Notes under the pieces: generated by a model
What the model was told of the DNA's origin: nothing
Database searches by the model: none
What the model saw: only the letters and a program-made list of their open reading frames with translations
Shown here: positions 1 through 6,281 of the stretch, one piece after another
How the letters are laid out: each line of letters opens with the position of its first letter
Numbering within the stretch: the first letter of the stretch is position 1
Program-made: the position numbers and the translations under genes
Assembly: GCA_003168235.1 (NCBI GenBank)
Contig: PMSZ01000441.1
Span: 1 to 7,350 of the forward strand
Source: Acidobacteriaceae bacterium
GTDB taxonomy: Bacteria > Acidobacteriota > Terriglobia > Terriglobales > Acidobacteriaceae
Reading direction: 5' to 3'
Length of the DNA: 7,350 bases

Positions 1-594
1 CGACGCCGGATCAGTCACCGCGGCCGCGAACTGCACACCTTCGTCGGTCTGTTCTTCCAGACTGACCGTGCGCTTCTGCTTGCGATAGCGATTGATGAAT
101 TCCTGCGCCATCACGGTGCGCAGCCAGCCTTCGAGCGAACCGCGGCCGGTATACGACAGGAGCTTCGACTGGCGGACTCCGTCGCGGGCGTTCACGCCGT
201 AAAGATCGGCAAACAGCGAGTCGGCCAAATCCGCGGCGTGCGCGCCGTCGCGCGTAATATGCAGAGCCATGCTGTGCAGCTTCTGCCGATAGCGGCTGAT
301 AAAGTCCTGCCACGCCCGTTCGTTTCCGGCCGCGCAAGCGCGCGCCAGCGCCAGTTCTTCCAGCCGCAGTCCAGCGCAAAAGCCGGCGATTTGCTCCGTC
401 GGGAAGCTGGAAGAGTGAGCATCCGAAATAAGAGACGCCCCCGGAGAAACGTACTTGCGCACTATTTCGTCAAGTATCGCCGCGAAGCGATCGGCGCTCA
501 TGCCATACGCTGCCGCCCCGCTACGCTCATAGAAGGTTGCGGCGAGGGCTGCGGCGGCTCCCGCTCCGTCGTTGGATCGGTTCGATTTTGGCAT
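1..594 (-). CDS. ECF-type sigma-70 family RNA polymerase sigma factor, 3' end off the left edge
   Basis: An uninterrupted minus-strand frame of 198 codons starts at ATG 594-592 and is still open at base 1, so the C-terminal part is missing. I identify it by sigma region 2 features. Residues 81-102 carry the opening helix (LALARACAAGNERAWQDFIS), followed by a helix with an 'AADLADSLFADLY' segment (about 120-132) in place of the usual 'AEDLvQevFl'. Next comes 'YTGRGSLEGWLRTVMAQEF' then INRYR (148-171), the region 2.3/2.4 segment that melts and reads the -10 element. The basic stretch RKQKR (171-175) leads into the region 2-4 linker; region 4, which reads the -35, lies outside the window. Residues 1-78 form an extension that ordinary ECF factors of about 180-200 residues lack. 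No strong Shine-Dalgarno is visible; GGGA sits four bases before the ATG. No anti-sigma gene is visible, although one could lie downstream, off the left edge. The family call is firm, the target regulon unknown. Confidence 0.8.
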   Translation of the reverse strand, partial: MPKSNRSNDGAGAAAALAATFYERSGAAAYGMSADRFAAILDEIVRKYVSPGASLISDAHSSSFPTEQIAGFCAGLRLEELALARACAAGNERAWQDFISRYRQKLHSMALHITRDGAHAADLADSLFADLYGVNARDGVRQSKLLSYTGRGSLEGWLRTVMAQEFINRYRKQKRTVSLEEQTDEGVQFAAAVTDPAS

Positions 595-714
595 TTAATC
601 CCGAAAAGGGTTCAAAACGATGCTAGCAACTATTTAGACGCAAGGAAGAGGAAATCGTACGTTCTGTGATCAGCGAGTAGAGAACGACACTCCTGGAAGA
701 CTCGCGGTTCACAA

Positions 715-746
715 CCCCGGCATGCTCTCTCTTCGGCGTGCCGGGG
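715..746. other. Strong GC-rich hairpin in the gap between the Nudix and sigma factor genes
   Basis: Arms CCCCGGCATG (715-724) and CGTGCCGGGG (737-746) pair over ten positions, with one T-G wobble, around a 12-base loop (725-736) that is mostly pyrimidine. It lies 80-110 bases beyond the stop of the minus-strand Nudix gene and about 120 bases upstream of the sigma factor start. It has no T-tract on either strand, so it is not a canonical intrinsic terminator. It may still stabilise or end the serine hydrolase-Nudix transcript, or sit in the sigma factor leader. The rest of the gap 595-827 holds no coding signal I can support. Confidence 0.45.
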
Positions 747-827
747 AGGGGGCGCAACGGGTGCTGCAGTTTGATCTTGGGTGGAGCAATGCTCTAGTGC
801 TGCACGAACGCCCTGTTAAGACCGGTT

Positions 828-1295
828 TTAGCCGCTGAGATCCTGTCGCCCGCGCACAAAATCCTTTAAGCCAACCCGCGCCAATCCCTTAAGCGCAACA
901 TCGTTCGCATCGTGTGCCAGTTTGAGGGCAGGCAATTCTTCGCGCGTAAACCAGCGAACTTCCGCCGCATCGCTCCCCGCCTTCAACTCACCGCCAGACG
1001 TACGGCACAGAAAATCAATCAGCACGAAGTGATAGCGTACCCGTCCATCTTCTGCCCGAATCACGCGCTCATACACGCCAAGCATATCGCCTGTCTCGAT
1101 CACTAATCCGGTTTCTTCGCGAGCTTCCCGGACTACGGCCTCGCGCAAAGTTTCGCCACATTCAAGCACCCCGCCCGGCAATGACCACTCCCCCAGCAGC
1201 GGCGGAGTTCCGCGCCGAATCAGCAGTACGCGACTGTCATGGACGATCCCCGCGCCCACCCCCACCAGCGGCGACTCGGGATATTCACGCTTCAT
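828..1295 (-). CDS. Nudix hydrolase (MutT / ADP-ribose pyrophosphatase-like)
   Basis: A 155-residue single-domain Nudix protein, about the usual size for the family. The Nudix box is complete: G42-V-L-E-C-G-E48, then R56-E57-A-R-E60-E61-T-G63-L, which fits GX5EX7REUXEEXGU. The E57, E60 and E61 side chains should bind the catalytic divalent metal. The preceding 'LLGEWSLPGG' (33-42) and N-terminal 'YPESPLVGVGAGIV' resemble MutT/ADP-ribose pyrophosphatase-like members. The general reaction is hydrolysis of a nucleoside diphosphate linked to another moiety; the substrate cannot be read from sequence. I chose ATG 1295-1293 because it gives the family's normal N-terminus. The frame is open further upstream to 1367, but that stretch overlaps the end of the serine hydrolase gene. 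The start is 14 bases after that gene's stop, and only a weak AGAAG precedes it, so the two genes are probably co-transcribed and perhaps translationally coupled. A cytoplasmic enzyme is expected. Confidence 0.88.
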   Translation of the reverse strand: MKREYPESPLVGVGAGIVHDSRVLLIRRGTPPLLGEWSLPGGVLECGETLREAVVREAREETGLVIETGDMLGVYERVIRAEDGRVRYHFVLIDFLCRTSGGELKAGSDAAEVRWFTREELPALKLAHDANDVALKGLARVGLKDFVRGRQDLSG

Positions 1296-1309
1296 CGGGT
1301 CGGCATCTT

Positions 1310-2722
1310 CTATTTCGCTCCCACCTGATACTGCTCGATCTTTCCATCGGGCATAACGCGCTCCCAAACTTCGACCGTCTTTTGCGCAAAGCGCACGTCG
1401 AACAAGCGGAACGTCATGCCCCCGCGGTCCTGCTTGTACGTCTGCGTAAACTCCAGCGGCGATCCCAGCGGGCCCAGGCTGCTCGCGAAATCTTTAAGCG
1501 CCTGCTCCGTGAAGTAGCTGTTGCAGTTGTCGGTGAACAGCGCGCGATTGATTTTCCCATGCTGCAGCGCGGCAAATATTTCGCGGGATTGGTTCTCTTG
1601 CTTTCCCGCATCGCTCTCGCGAAAAAGCAAGCCCGCAATGTCACGCGCAATATCGCCCGACGCTCCCACCGAGTCTTCGTTGACCAGCACAACCACGGCC
1701 ATGCGCGCATCCGGGAAAACCATGTTGTGCGCGGTGAAGCCGGAGACCTCGCCACCATGATCGATCTGGCGCTGCCCGAACTGCTGCCCCACATGAACGC
1801 CCAGGCCGTAGTGCGTGCCTAACCCGTTCTTGAGTTGGACCTCTGTTTCCATCTGCGCATAGGAGGCGGGCTTCAACACGGTCTGGTCGATCATGCTGAT
1901 GTCCCACCTGGCAAGGTCCTCGGCTGGCATAGCCAATTCGCCCGCCGCAAACAGCCATCCTTTGCCTTCTTTCGGCGCCAGCCGCGGCGGCCCGAGCGCA
2001 TAGCGCAGGTATCCGGTCGCGTCCGTTTCCGTGAGACGGTTCTGATCAATGTTCATCACGCTCTTCATGCCCAGTGGCACAAAAATGTGCTCGCTCAGAA
2101 ATTGCAGCAGGGGTTCGCCGCTCGCTTTCTCAACAATCAGTCCCGCAATTACAAAGTTGGTATTGCTGTATTGCCACTCCCTTCCCGGATCGAAATCAAG
2201 GGGCTTGCGCGCCCACAGATCGAGAATCTTGTCCGCCGTCACCGGCTGCAGCATAAAAGGAGGAACGTAGTCCTGCGGCCAGTAGTCCTGATAGCCAGAC
2301 GTGTGCGACAGCAATTCGCGAATCGTCACTTCGCTTCCGCGCGTCAGATTCGGAACAAATCGCGAAACGGGATCGTCGAGCGAAAGCTTCCCTTGTTCCG
2401 CCAGCAGCAGTACAGCGGTCGCCGTAAATTGCTTGCTGATCGAACCGATGCTGTAGCGCATCGAAGGCGTCGCTGGGGTAAGCGGATCGATGCGGCCTTC
2501 TCCGTAAGCGTGAAGATAGGTTATTGCTCCGTTCTGCACGATGGCGATCGAAGCGCTTGGAATGCCGGTGCTGGTCAGCGCCTGGCCAACCACGGCGTCA
2601 ACTTTCTCCTGTAGCGCCGCGGAGATCGGCGTCGCGTTTTGCGCATACAGAATCGCAGCATTGAGGCAGATACAAATAAAGACGAACCCACGCCGGATGC
2701 GGCCGCAAGGCAATCCATTCAT
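1310..2722 (-). CDS. Secreted serine hydrolase, beta-lactamase / class C penicillin-binding protein family
   Basis: A 470-residue protein. The N-terminus (MNGLPCGRIRRG then a hydrophobic run to about L25) looks like a Sec signal peptide, with likely cleavage after YA27. The serine hydrolase fold follows, with all three active-site motifs: S94-I-S-K97 (nucleophile and general base), Y185-S-N187, and H322-G-G324 in the place of the KTG box. 'ELLSHTSGY' (136-144) is a common family signature. The family includes esterases, D-aminopeptidases, DD-peptidases and class C beta-lactamases. HGG instead of KTG is usual in the esterase/peptidase-like members, so I would not call antibiotic resistance. 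Residues about 375-470 form a separate small domain that I cannot assign firmly; it is perhaps NTF2-like. The start at ATG 2722-2720 is supported by the Shine-Dalgarno at 2729-2735 and by the signal peptide. It is the first gene of a likely operon with the Nudix gene and diverges from LigD. Confidence 0.87.
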   Translation of the reverse strand: MNGLPCGRIRRGFVFICICLNAAILYAQNATPISAALQEKVDAVVGQALTSTGIPSASIAIVQNGAITYLHAYGEGRIDPLTPATPSMRYSIGSISKQFTATAVLLLAEQGKLSLDDPVSRFVPNLTRGSEVTIRELLSHTSGYQDYWPQDYVPPFMLQPVTADKILDLWARKPLDFDPGREWQYSNTNFVIAGLIVEKASGEPLLQFLSEHIFVPLGMKSVMNIDQNRLTETDATGYLRYALGPPRLAPKEGKGWLFAAGELAMPAEDLARWDISMIDQTVLKPASYAQMETEVQLKNGLGTHYGLGVHVGQQFGQRQIDHGGEVSGFTAHNMVFPDARMAVVVLVNEDSVGASGDIARDIAGLLFRESDAGKQENQSREIFAALQHGKINRALFTDNCNSYFTEQALKDFASSLGPLGSPLEFTQTYKQDRGGMTFRLFDVRFAQKTVEVWERVMPDGKIEQYQVGAK

Positions 2723-2728
2723 GTAAAA

Positions 2729-2735
2729 CTCCTTC
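2729..2735 (-). promoter_or_regulatory. Ribosome binding site of the serine hydrolase gene
   Basis: On the minus strand this reads GAAGGAG, six bases before ATG 2722. It is a strong match to the anti-Shine-Dalgarno sequence and fixes the start. Confidence 0.75.
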
Positions 2736-2747
2736 AGAAACCGGATC

Positions 2748-2753
2748 AGTATA
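2748..2753 (-). promoter_or_regulatory. Candidate -10 box of the serine hydrolase-Nudix operon
   Basis: On the minus strand this reads TATACT, one base from the TATAAT consensus. Transcription would begin near 2741 and leave a leader of about 18 bases containing the ribosome binding site. No convincing -35 hexamer stands 16-18 bases upstream, so this is only a candidate. Confidence 0.35.
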
Positions 2754-2795
2754 CGGCCTTAAACCGAGCTGATGTGAGGTCACCGCAAGAAGTTC

Positions 2796-2801
2796 TACAA
2801 T
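2796..2801 (+). promoter_or_regulatory. Candidate -10 box of LigD, very close to the start codon
   Basis: TACAAT differs from TATAAT by one base and ends seven bases before ATG 2809. A start site at the normal distance would fall on or next to the A of the ATG, giving a leaderless message. The stretch before the ATG holds no Shine-Dalgarno at a usable distance; the nearest purine run, AAGAAG at 2787-2792, is 16 bases away. The -35 region is poor. A short inverted repeat, GTGA-GG-TCAC (2774-2783), lies where an operator could sit. Confidence 0.3.
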
Positions 2802-2808
2802 ATCCTCC

Positions 2809-4731
2809 ATGTCGCTCGACGAATACAAACGCAAACGCCGCTTTGGAGAAACTCCCGAGCCCCCGCCGATGCTCGAACAAAAGTCGCGGCATCGCTTTGT
2901 CGTGCAGCGCCACGACGCGTCCCGCCTGCACTACGATTTTCGCCTGGAGATGGAAGGCGTGCTCAAGTCGTGGGCCGTTCCCAAGGGCCCGTCGCTCGAT
3001 CCCGCGGACAAGCGTCTCGCCATGCAAGTGGAGGATCATCCCGTCTCGTATTACGACTTCGAAGGCACCATCCCCGAAGGCAATTACGGCGGCGGAACGG
3101 TGATGGTGTGGGACGCCGGCACCTGGGAGCCGCTGTCGCCCGTGCCCGTCGACGGAGAATACGTTCCCGGCACGGAAAAAGAGGCGGCCGCAATGCTGGC
3201 GAAAGGGGACCTCAAATTTCGCTTGAAAGGGAAGCGCCTCAACGGCGATTTCGCGCTCGTGCACATCAAAGCCCGCCGCTCCGACAGCAAAGGCAACGAA
3301 TGGTTGCTCATCAAAAAGAAAGACAGTGACGTCGTACCAGGTTTCGATATCAATGACAAAAAGTATGACACTTCTATCCTCACCGATCGCACCATGAAAC
3401 AAATTGCCGGCGACGCGGGCTCGGCTGAGTGGACAACCAGTCGTCCGGCTTCGCGTGGCAAAGTGAAGGCGGCTTGGCTGGCCGACGCGATTGCGCGCGC
3501 CGACTCCAAACGCCAAGCTTCAACCTCGGAGAACGCAGATCACGTCGAGAACGAGAGCGCAGGGAAAAAGACCAGTAAAAAAAAAGCCTCAAAATCTAAA
3601 TCCGAAGAGGTCGCGCAAGAAATAGCTGATCCTGCGCCGGCAGGCGAATCGTCCGCGCCTCGGAAGAATGCTGTCAAATCTAGAAACAAGAAATCCTCTA
3701 AGCCCTCTGTGTCCCCGGTGGCTAAAGCTCTCGCCGGGGCCGAGTTGCGGCCGATGCCCACCGCCATCCACCCGATGCTCGCGACCGCCGTCGCCAAAGC
3801 CTTCGATAATCCCGACTGGCTTTTCGAAATAAAGTGGGACGGTTACCGGGCCATCGCCTTCATCGAAGCCGGCCGCGTCCGCCTCGTGTCGCGCAGCCAA
3901 AACGACCTCACCGCACAATTTTCCGAACTCGGCACCTTGCCCCAATTCATAAATGCCGATCGCGCCATCCTTGACGGAGAGATTGTGGCACTCGATGAGG
4001 AAGGCCGGCCGTCGTTCAGCCTGATGCAACAGCGCACTGGATTCCAGCCCGGCAAGCGCCGTTTGCCGCGCCGCGAGGGCGTGCCGGTTGTCTACTACGC
4101 TTTCGATCTGCTCTATCTCGATGGCTTCGACCTGCGCCGCGTCGCGCTCGAACAGCGCAAACTGTTGCTGCAAGAACAAATCAAGCCCGGCGGAGTTATC
4201 CATTTTTCTGACCACTATCCGGAAAAGGGTCTCGCTCTTCTCCAAGCTGCCCGCCAGCGCGGGCTCGAAGGGATCGTCGCCAAGAAGCGCGCCGGCGTTT
4301 ACCAGGAAAATCGGACCGGCGACTGGCTGAAAATCAAAATCACGCAGCGCCAGGAGTGCGTCATCGGAGGCTACACCGATCCTGAAGGCAGCCGCGAATA
4401 TTTCGGCGCGCTCGTGCTTGGCCTCTACGACCGCCAAGAGCGCCTGATCCACGTCGGCCAGGTCGGTACCGGCTTCGACCATAATGCTCTCAAGGAAATG
4501 TTTACTCGGCTGCAGCTGCTCAAGTCGAAACAGAATCCATTTCACGGGGAAATTGGCGGACTGCGAAAAGTCCACTTCGTGCAGCCGGAACTCGTCGCCG
4601 AAATCAAGTTTGCCGAGTGGACCCACGAAACCACCGAAGGCGGCATGAAGCTGCGGGCTCCTGTGTTTATGGGTCTGCGGAGCGACAAGGCTCCAGAAGA
4701 GTGCAAACTTGAAGAAGCGGTTGCGATCTAG
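2809..4731 (+). CDS. ligD: LigD-type DNA repair protein: 3'-phosphoesterase domain fused to ATP-dependent DNA ligase
   Basis: A 640-residue cytoplasmic enzyme of bacterial non-homologous end joining, which cleans 3' ends and seals breaks with Ku. Residues about 1-175 are the phosphoesterase domain. Q33, H35, H41, D43, R45, K59, R69, E75, H77 and Y81 match the metal-binding and catalytic positions known from Pseudomonas LigD. Residues about 220-305 are a Lys/Ser/Ala-rich, probably disordered linker. Residues about 318-635 are the ligase: motif I K342-W-D-G345 (K342 takes the AMP), motif III D389-G-E391, IIIa 'YYAFDLLYLDG' (429-439), IV E487-G-I-V-A-K492, V 'WLKIK' (506-510), then an OB-fold. 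The primase-polymerase domain found in many LigD proteins is absent, which explains the length below the usual 800-900. The start fits the family N-terminus but lacks a Shine-Dalgarno. No Ku gene is in the window. R11 stands where relatives usually have Asp in a 'KRDF' motif. Confidence 0.93.
   Translation: MSLDEYKRKRRFGETPEPPPMLEQKSRHRFVVQRHDASRLHYDFRLEMEGVLKSWAVPKGPSLDPADKRLAMQVEDHPVSYYDFEGTIPEGNYGGGTVMVWDAGTWEPLSPVPVDGEYVPGTEKEAAAMLAKGDLKFRLKGKRLNGDFALVHIKARRSDSKGNEWLLIKKKDSDVVPGFDINDKKYDTSILTDRTMKQIAGDAGSAEWTTSRPASRGKVKAAWLADAIARADSKRQASTSENADHVENESAGKKTSKKKASKSKSEEVAQEIADPAPAGESSAPRKNAVKSRNKKSSKPSVSPVAKALAGAELRPMPTAIHPMLATAVAKAFDNPDWLFEIKWDGYRAIAFIEAGRVRLVSRSQNDLTAQFSELGTLPQFINADRAILDGEIVALDEEGRPSFSLMQQRTGFQPGKRRLPRREGVPVVYYAFDLLYLDGFDLRRVALEQRKLLLQEQIKPGGVIHFSDHYPEKGLALLQAARQRGLEGIVAKKRAGVYQENRTGDWLKIKITQRQECVIGGYTDPEGSREYFGALVLGLYDRQERLIHVGQVGTGFDHNALKEMFTRLQLLKSKQNPFHGEIGGLRKVHFVQPELVAEIKFAEWTHETTEGGMKLRAPVFMGLRSDKAPEECKLEEAVAI
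3577..3585 (+). repeat. Nine-A homopolymer in the LigD linker
   Basis: Nine consecutive A bases encode K257-K259 in frame. If one A is added, translation meets TAA at 3597-3599. If one is lost, it meets TAG at 3623-3625. Either product would keep the phosphoesterase domain and lose the ligase. Poly-A runs of this length are known sites of polymerase slippage; whether it happens here is unknown. Confidence 0.9.
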
Positions 4732-4737
4732 CGCTCG

Positions 4738-4749
4738 GCAGGGCCCTGC
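4738..4749. other. Perfect 12-base palindrome just after LigD
   Basis: GCAGGGCCCTGC is fully self-complementary with no loop and starts seven bases after the LigD stop. It has no adjacent T-tract, so it is not an intrinsic terminator of standard form. It could be a protein-binding site upstream of the next gene or a chance palindrome. Confidence 0.3.
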
Positions 4750-4753
4750 AATG

Positions 4754-4759
4754 TTGACA
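4754..4759 (+). promoter_or_regulatory. Candidate -35 box upstream of the delta-60 protein gene
   Basis: A perfect TTGACA lies 108 bases before ATG 4867. The hexamers 16-18 bases downstream (around 4776-4783) are poor -10 matches, so the promoter is unproven. The box overlaps an inverted repeat, GTTG (4753-4756) and CAAC (4769-4772), which also encloses AAAA-G-TTTT. Confidence 0.3.
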
Positions 4760-4856
4760 AAAGTTTTACAACTTGATGACACACTCGGCGGCAGATTGGT
4801 GCATTGTCTCTGCGTCCCAATCAGTGCCTGCGCTCCATTAACAGCAACCGAATCTT

Positions 4857-4862
4857 AGGAGG
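4857..4862 (+). promoter_or_regulatory. Ribosome binding site of the delta-60 protein gene
   Basis: AGGAGG stands four bases before ATG 4867. It decides the start over the in-frame TTG at 4804, which would put a charged, polar stretch before the signal peptide. Confidence 0.8.
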
Positions 4863-4866
4863 CACC

Positions 4867-6222
4867 ATGCACCCGTCCGCGATCTCTCAGCGTTTTTCGA
4901 TTGTTGCTTTCTCACTGCTGCTTTTCGCCTCAACTCATGCGGCTGCGCAGGCAGGTGCGCTTGATCCGACCTTTGGCAACAATGGCATCTTTACTTCGAC
5001 GCTCGACTTCAACGGGAGCGCGATCGCGCTGCAGAGCAACGGACAGATTGTCGTGGCCGGTAACGGAGGTGTGAACGGAGAGTCGGCCGATAGCTTGATC
5101 CGTCTCAACACTAACGGCACGCTCGACCAGACCTTCGGCTCAGGCGGCGTTGTCAACGTTACAAACCCGGGAGGGAGTGTACTTTATGTGCTCGGGTTCT
5201 TTGCGCTCGCCATCCAATCTAACGGAGAGATTGTTGCAGCCGGCGCCGCCACGCTGACCTCCGGCAGCAATATCGTGCAGGTGGCGCGATTTGAAACCAA
5301 CGGCAGCCTCGACACTTCCTTCGGTAGCGGAGGCTTCACCACCACCGCCGCGATTCCGTTCACTCCGGGCGATAGTTCCGGGGCTCGAACTGTTTCACTT
5401 GCTCTGCAATCGAATGGAGAGATTCTGGTCGCCACCAGCTATTCGAACGTGATGGCCCGCTTCACCGCTAGCGGCCAGCTGGATTCCACATTTGGCAGCG
5501 GTGGTGTCGCCAACCTGGCGAATCCCGGCCCAAGCTTTTCTGCTGCCCCTACCCAAATCGCTGTCACAAAGAGCGGCAAGATACTCGTCGCTTCCGGCAG
5601 TCTCGCCCCGACGCCTCTCATTCAGGCTGGGACCATCAGTCGCTACAATTCCGATGGCTCTCTGGACACGACTTTCGGCGCCTCGGGAACGGCTGCTTCG
5701 GTCGCGTCGGCGTCAGCGCTGCTAGAGCAAACGAGCGGAAAGATCCTGGTTGCCGGCTCACTCACCAGCAAGCTCAACCTGCCGCCAGCGGCCAACGATG
5801 TCGGATTCGGCATCGTCAGCTATAACGCCAATGGCATGATCGAGAAGAACTTCGGCACTGGAGGAATTGCCGTCGCGGATTTCGGCGCAAGCGCCCCATT
5901 TTCCGGCGCCTTCGCTCTCGCTGTTCAGTCCAATGGCGACGTTGTCGCCGCCGGCGCGGCCGCTCAAGGTCCGTACAATGCGAGCTTCGATTCTGCTTTC
6001 GGCCTCGCCCGGTTTACCAGCGCGGGCATCCTCGACTCAAGCTTTGGATCCGGTGGAGAAGTGACCACCACCATCGTCAGCGGCAGTTCGAATGTCTATT
6101 CCTACGTGAACGGCCTGGTGATTCAGAGCGATGGCAAGATCGTAGTTGCTGGCAATACAATCGTGGATCAGGGCCACGGCAGCGGGACAGGCACCGCTGT
6201 GGCTCGATATCTAGCCCAATAG
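4867..6222 (+). CDS. Exported delta-60 repeat protein, predicted seven-bladed beta-propeller
   Basis: A 451-residue protein. Residues 1-28 form a Sec signal peptide: Q9-R10, a hydrophobic run from S11 to F20, and probable cleavage after AAA27 or AAQ28. The mature part is built entirely from delta-60 repeats of about 55-64 residues. Each has an 'LDxxFGxxG' motif (starting near residues 31, 86, 148, 204, 266, 324 and 388) followed by a 'QSNGxIxVAG'-type motif (near 55, 116, 180, 233, 286, 353 and 419). Seven of each suggests a closed seven-bladed propeller; the C-terminal 'VARYLAQ' matches the strand that precedes each LDxxFG, so first and last blades could zip together. Repeat six is the most degenerate ('MIEKNFGTGG'). 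There are no catalytic motifs, anchor or sorting signal, so it is probably periplasmic or secreted and binding or structural. Its function is unknown. It is a single gene with its own ribosome binding site and terminator. Confidence 0.85.
   Translation: MHPSAISQRFSIVAFSLLLFASTHAAAQAGALDPTFGNNGIFTSTLDFNGSAIALQSNGQIVVAGNGGVNGESADSLIRLNTNGTLDQTFGSGGVVNVTNPGGSVLYVLGFFALAIQSNGEIVAAGAATLTSGSNIVQVARFETNGSLDTSFGSGGFTTTAAIPFTPGDSSGARTVSLALQSNGEILVATSYSNVMARFTASGQLDSTFGSGGVANLANPGPSFSAAPTQIAVTKSGKILVASGSLAPTPLIQAGTISRYNSDGSLDTTFGASGTAASVASASALLEQTSGKILVAGSLTSKLNLPPAANDVGFGIVSYNANGMIEKNFGTGGIAVADFGASAPFSGAFALAVQSNGDVVAAGAAAQGPYNASFDSAFGLARFTSAGILDSSFGSGGEVTTTIVSGSSNVYSYVNGLVIQSDGKIVVAGNTIVDQGHGSGTGTAVARYLAQ
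4957..6219 (+). repeat. Array of seven delta-60 repeats within the exported protein
   Basis: The seven units are clear at protein level, but the DNA has diverged between copies, so they are old duplications rather than recent tandem expansion. Unit spacings, from one LDxxFG to the next, are 55, 62, 56, 62, 58 and 64 residues. Confidence 0.8.
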
Positions 6223-6240
6223 TGTGATCGTGCGATGGAG

Positions 6241-6267
6241 GGACGAGCGCCTCGCCCGTCCTTTTTT
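6241..6267 (+). terminator. Intrinsic terminator of the delta-60 protein gene
   Basis: GGACG (6241-6245) pairs with CGTCC (6257-6261) and GCG (6247-6249) with CGC (6253-6255) around a CCT loop, with a single A-C mismatch. Six T bases follow (6262-6267). It lies 18 bases after the stop codon and points in the gene's direction. There is no T-tract on the other strand, so it should not be efficient for the convergent DUF2207 gene. Confidence 0.85.
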
Positions 6268-6281
6268 CTGCGAATAGCTTG

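Noticed and set aside
238..669. Plus-strand open frame opposite the sigma factor start
   Set aside because: The minus-strand frame has clear sigma region 2 motifs; this one has none.
1296..1367. Longer Nudix start at ATG 1367
   Set aside because: It would overlap the end of the serine hydrolase gene and add 24 residues not expected in the family.
1181..1822. Plus-strand open frame over the Nudix and serine hydrolase genes
   Set aside because: It is a shadow of two well-supported minus-strand genes, with an Arg/Ala/His-rich composition typical of spurious frames.
1310..2722. Beta-lactamase antibiotic resistance gene
   Set aside because: The third motif is HGG rather than KTG, and the family is dominated by esterases and peptidases; resistance cannot be supported from sequence.
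3589..4782. Long open frame of 397 codons antisense to LigD
   Set aside because: It lies opposite the conserved ligase domain and its translation has no recognisable family features. Long antisense frames are expected in GC-rich coding DNA.
4804..4866. TTG at 4804 as an earlier start of the delta-60 protein
   Set aside because: No ribosome binding site precedes it, and it would bury the signal peptide behind 21 polar residues, whereas ATG 4867 has a strong AGGAGG.
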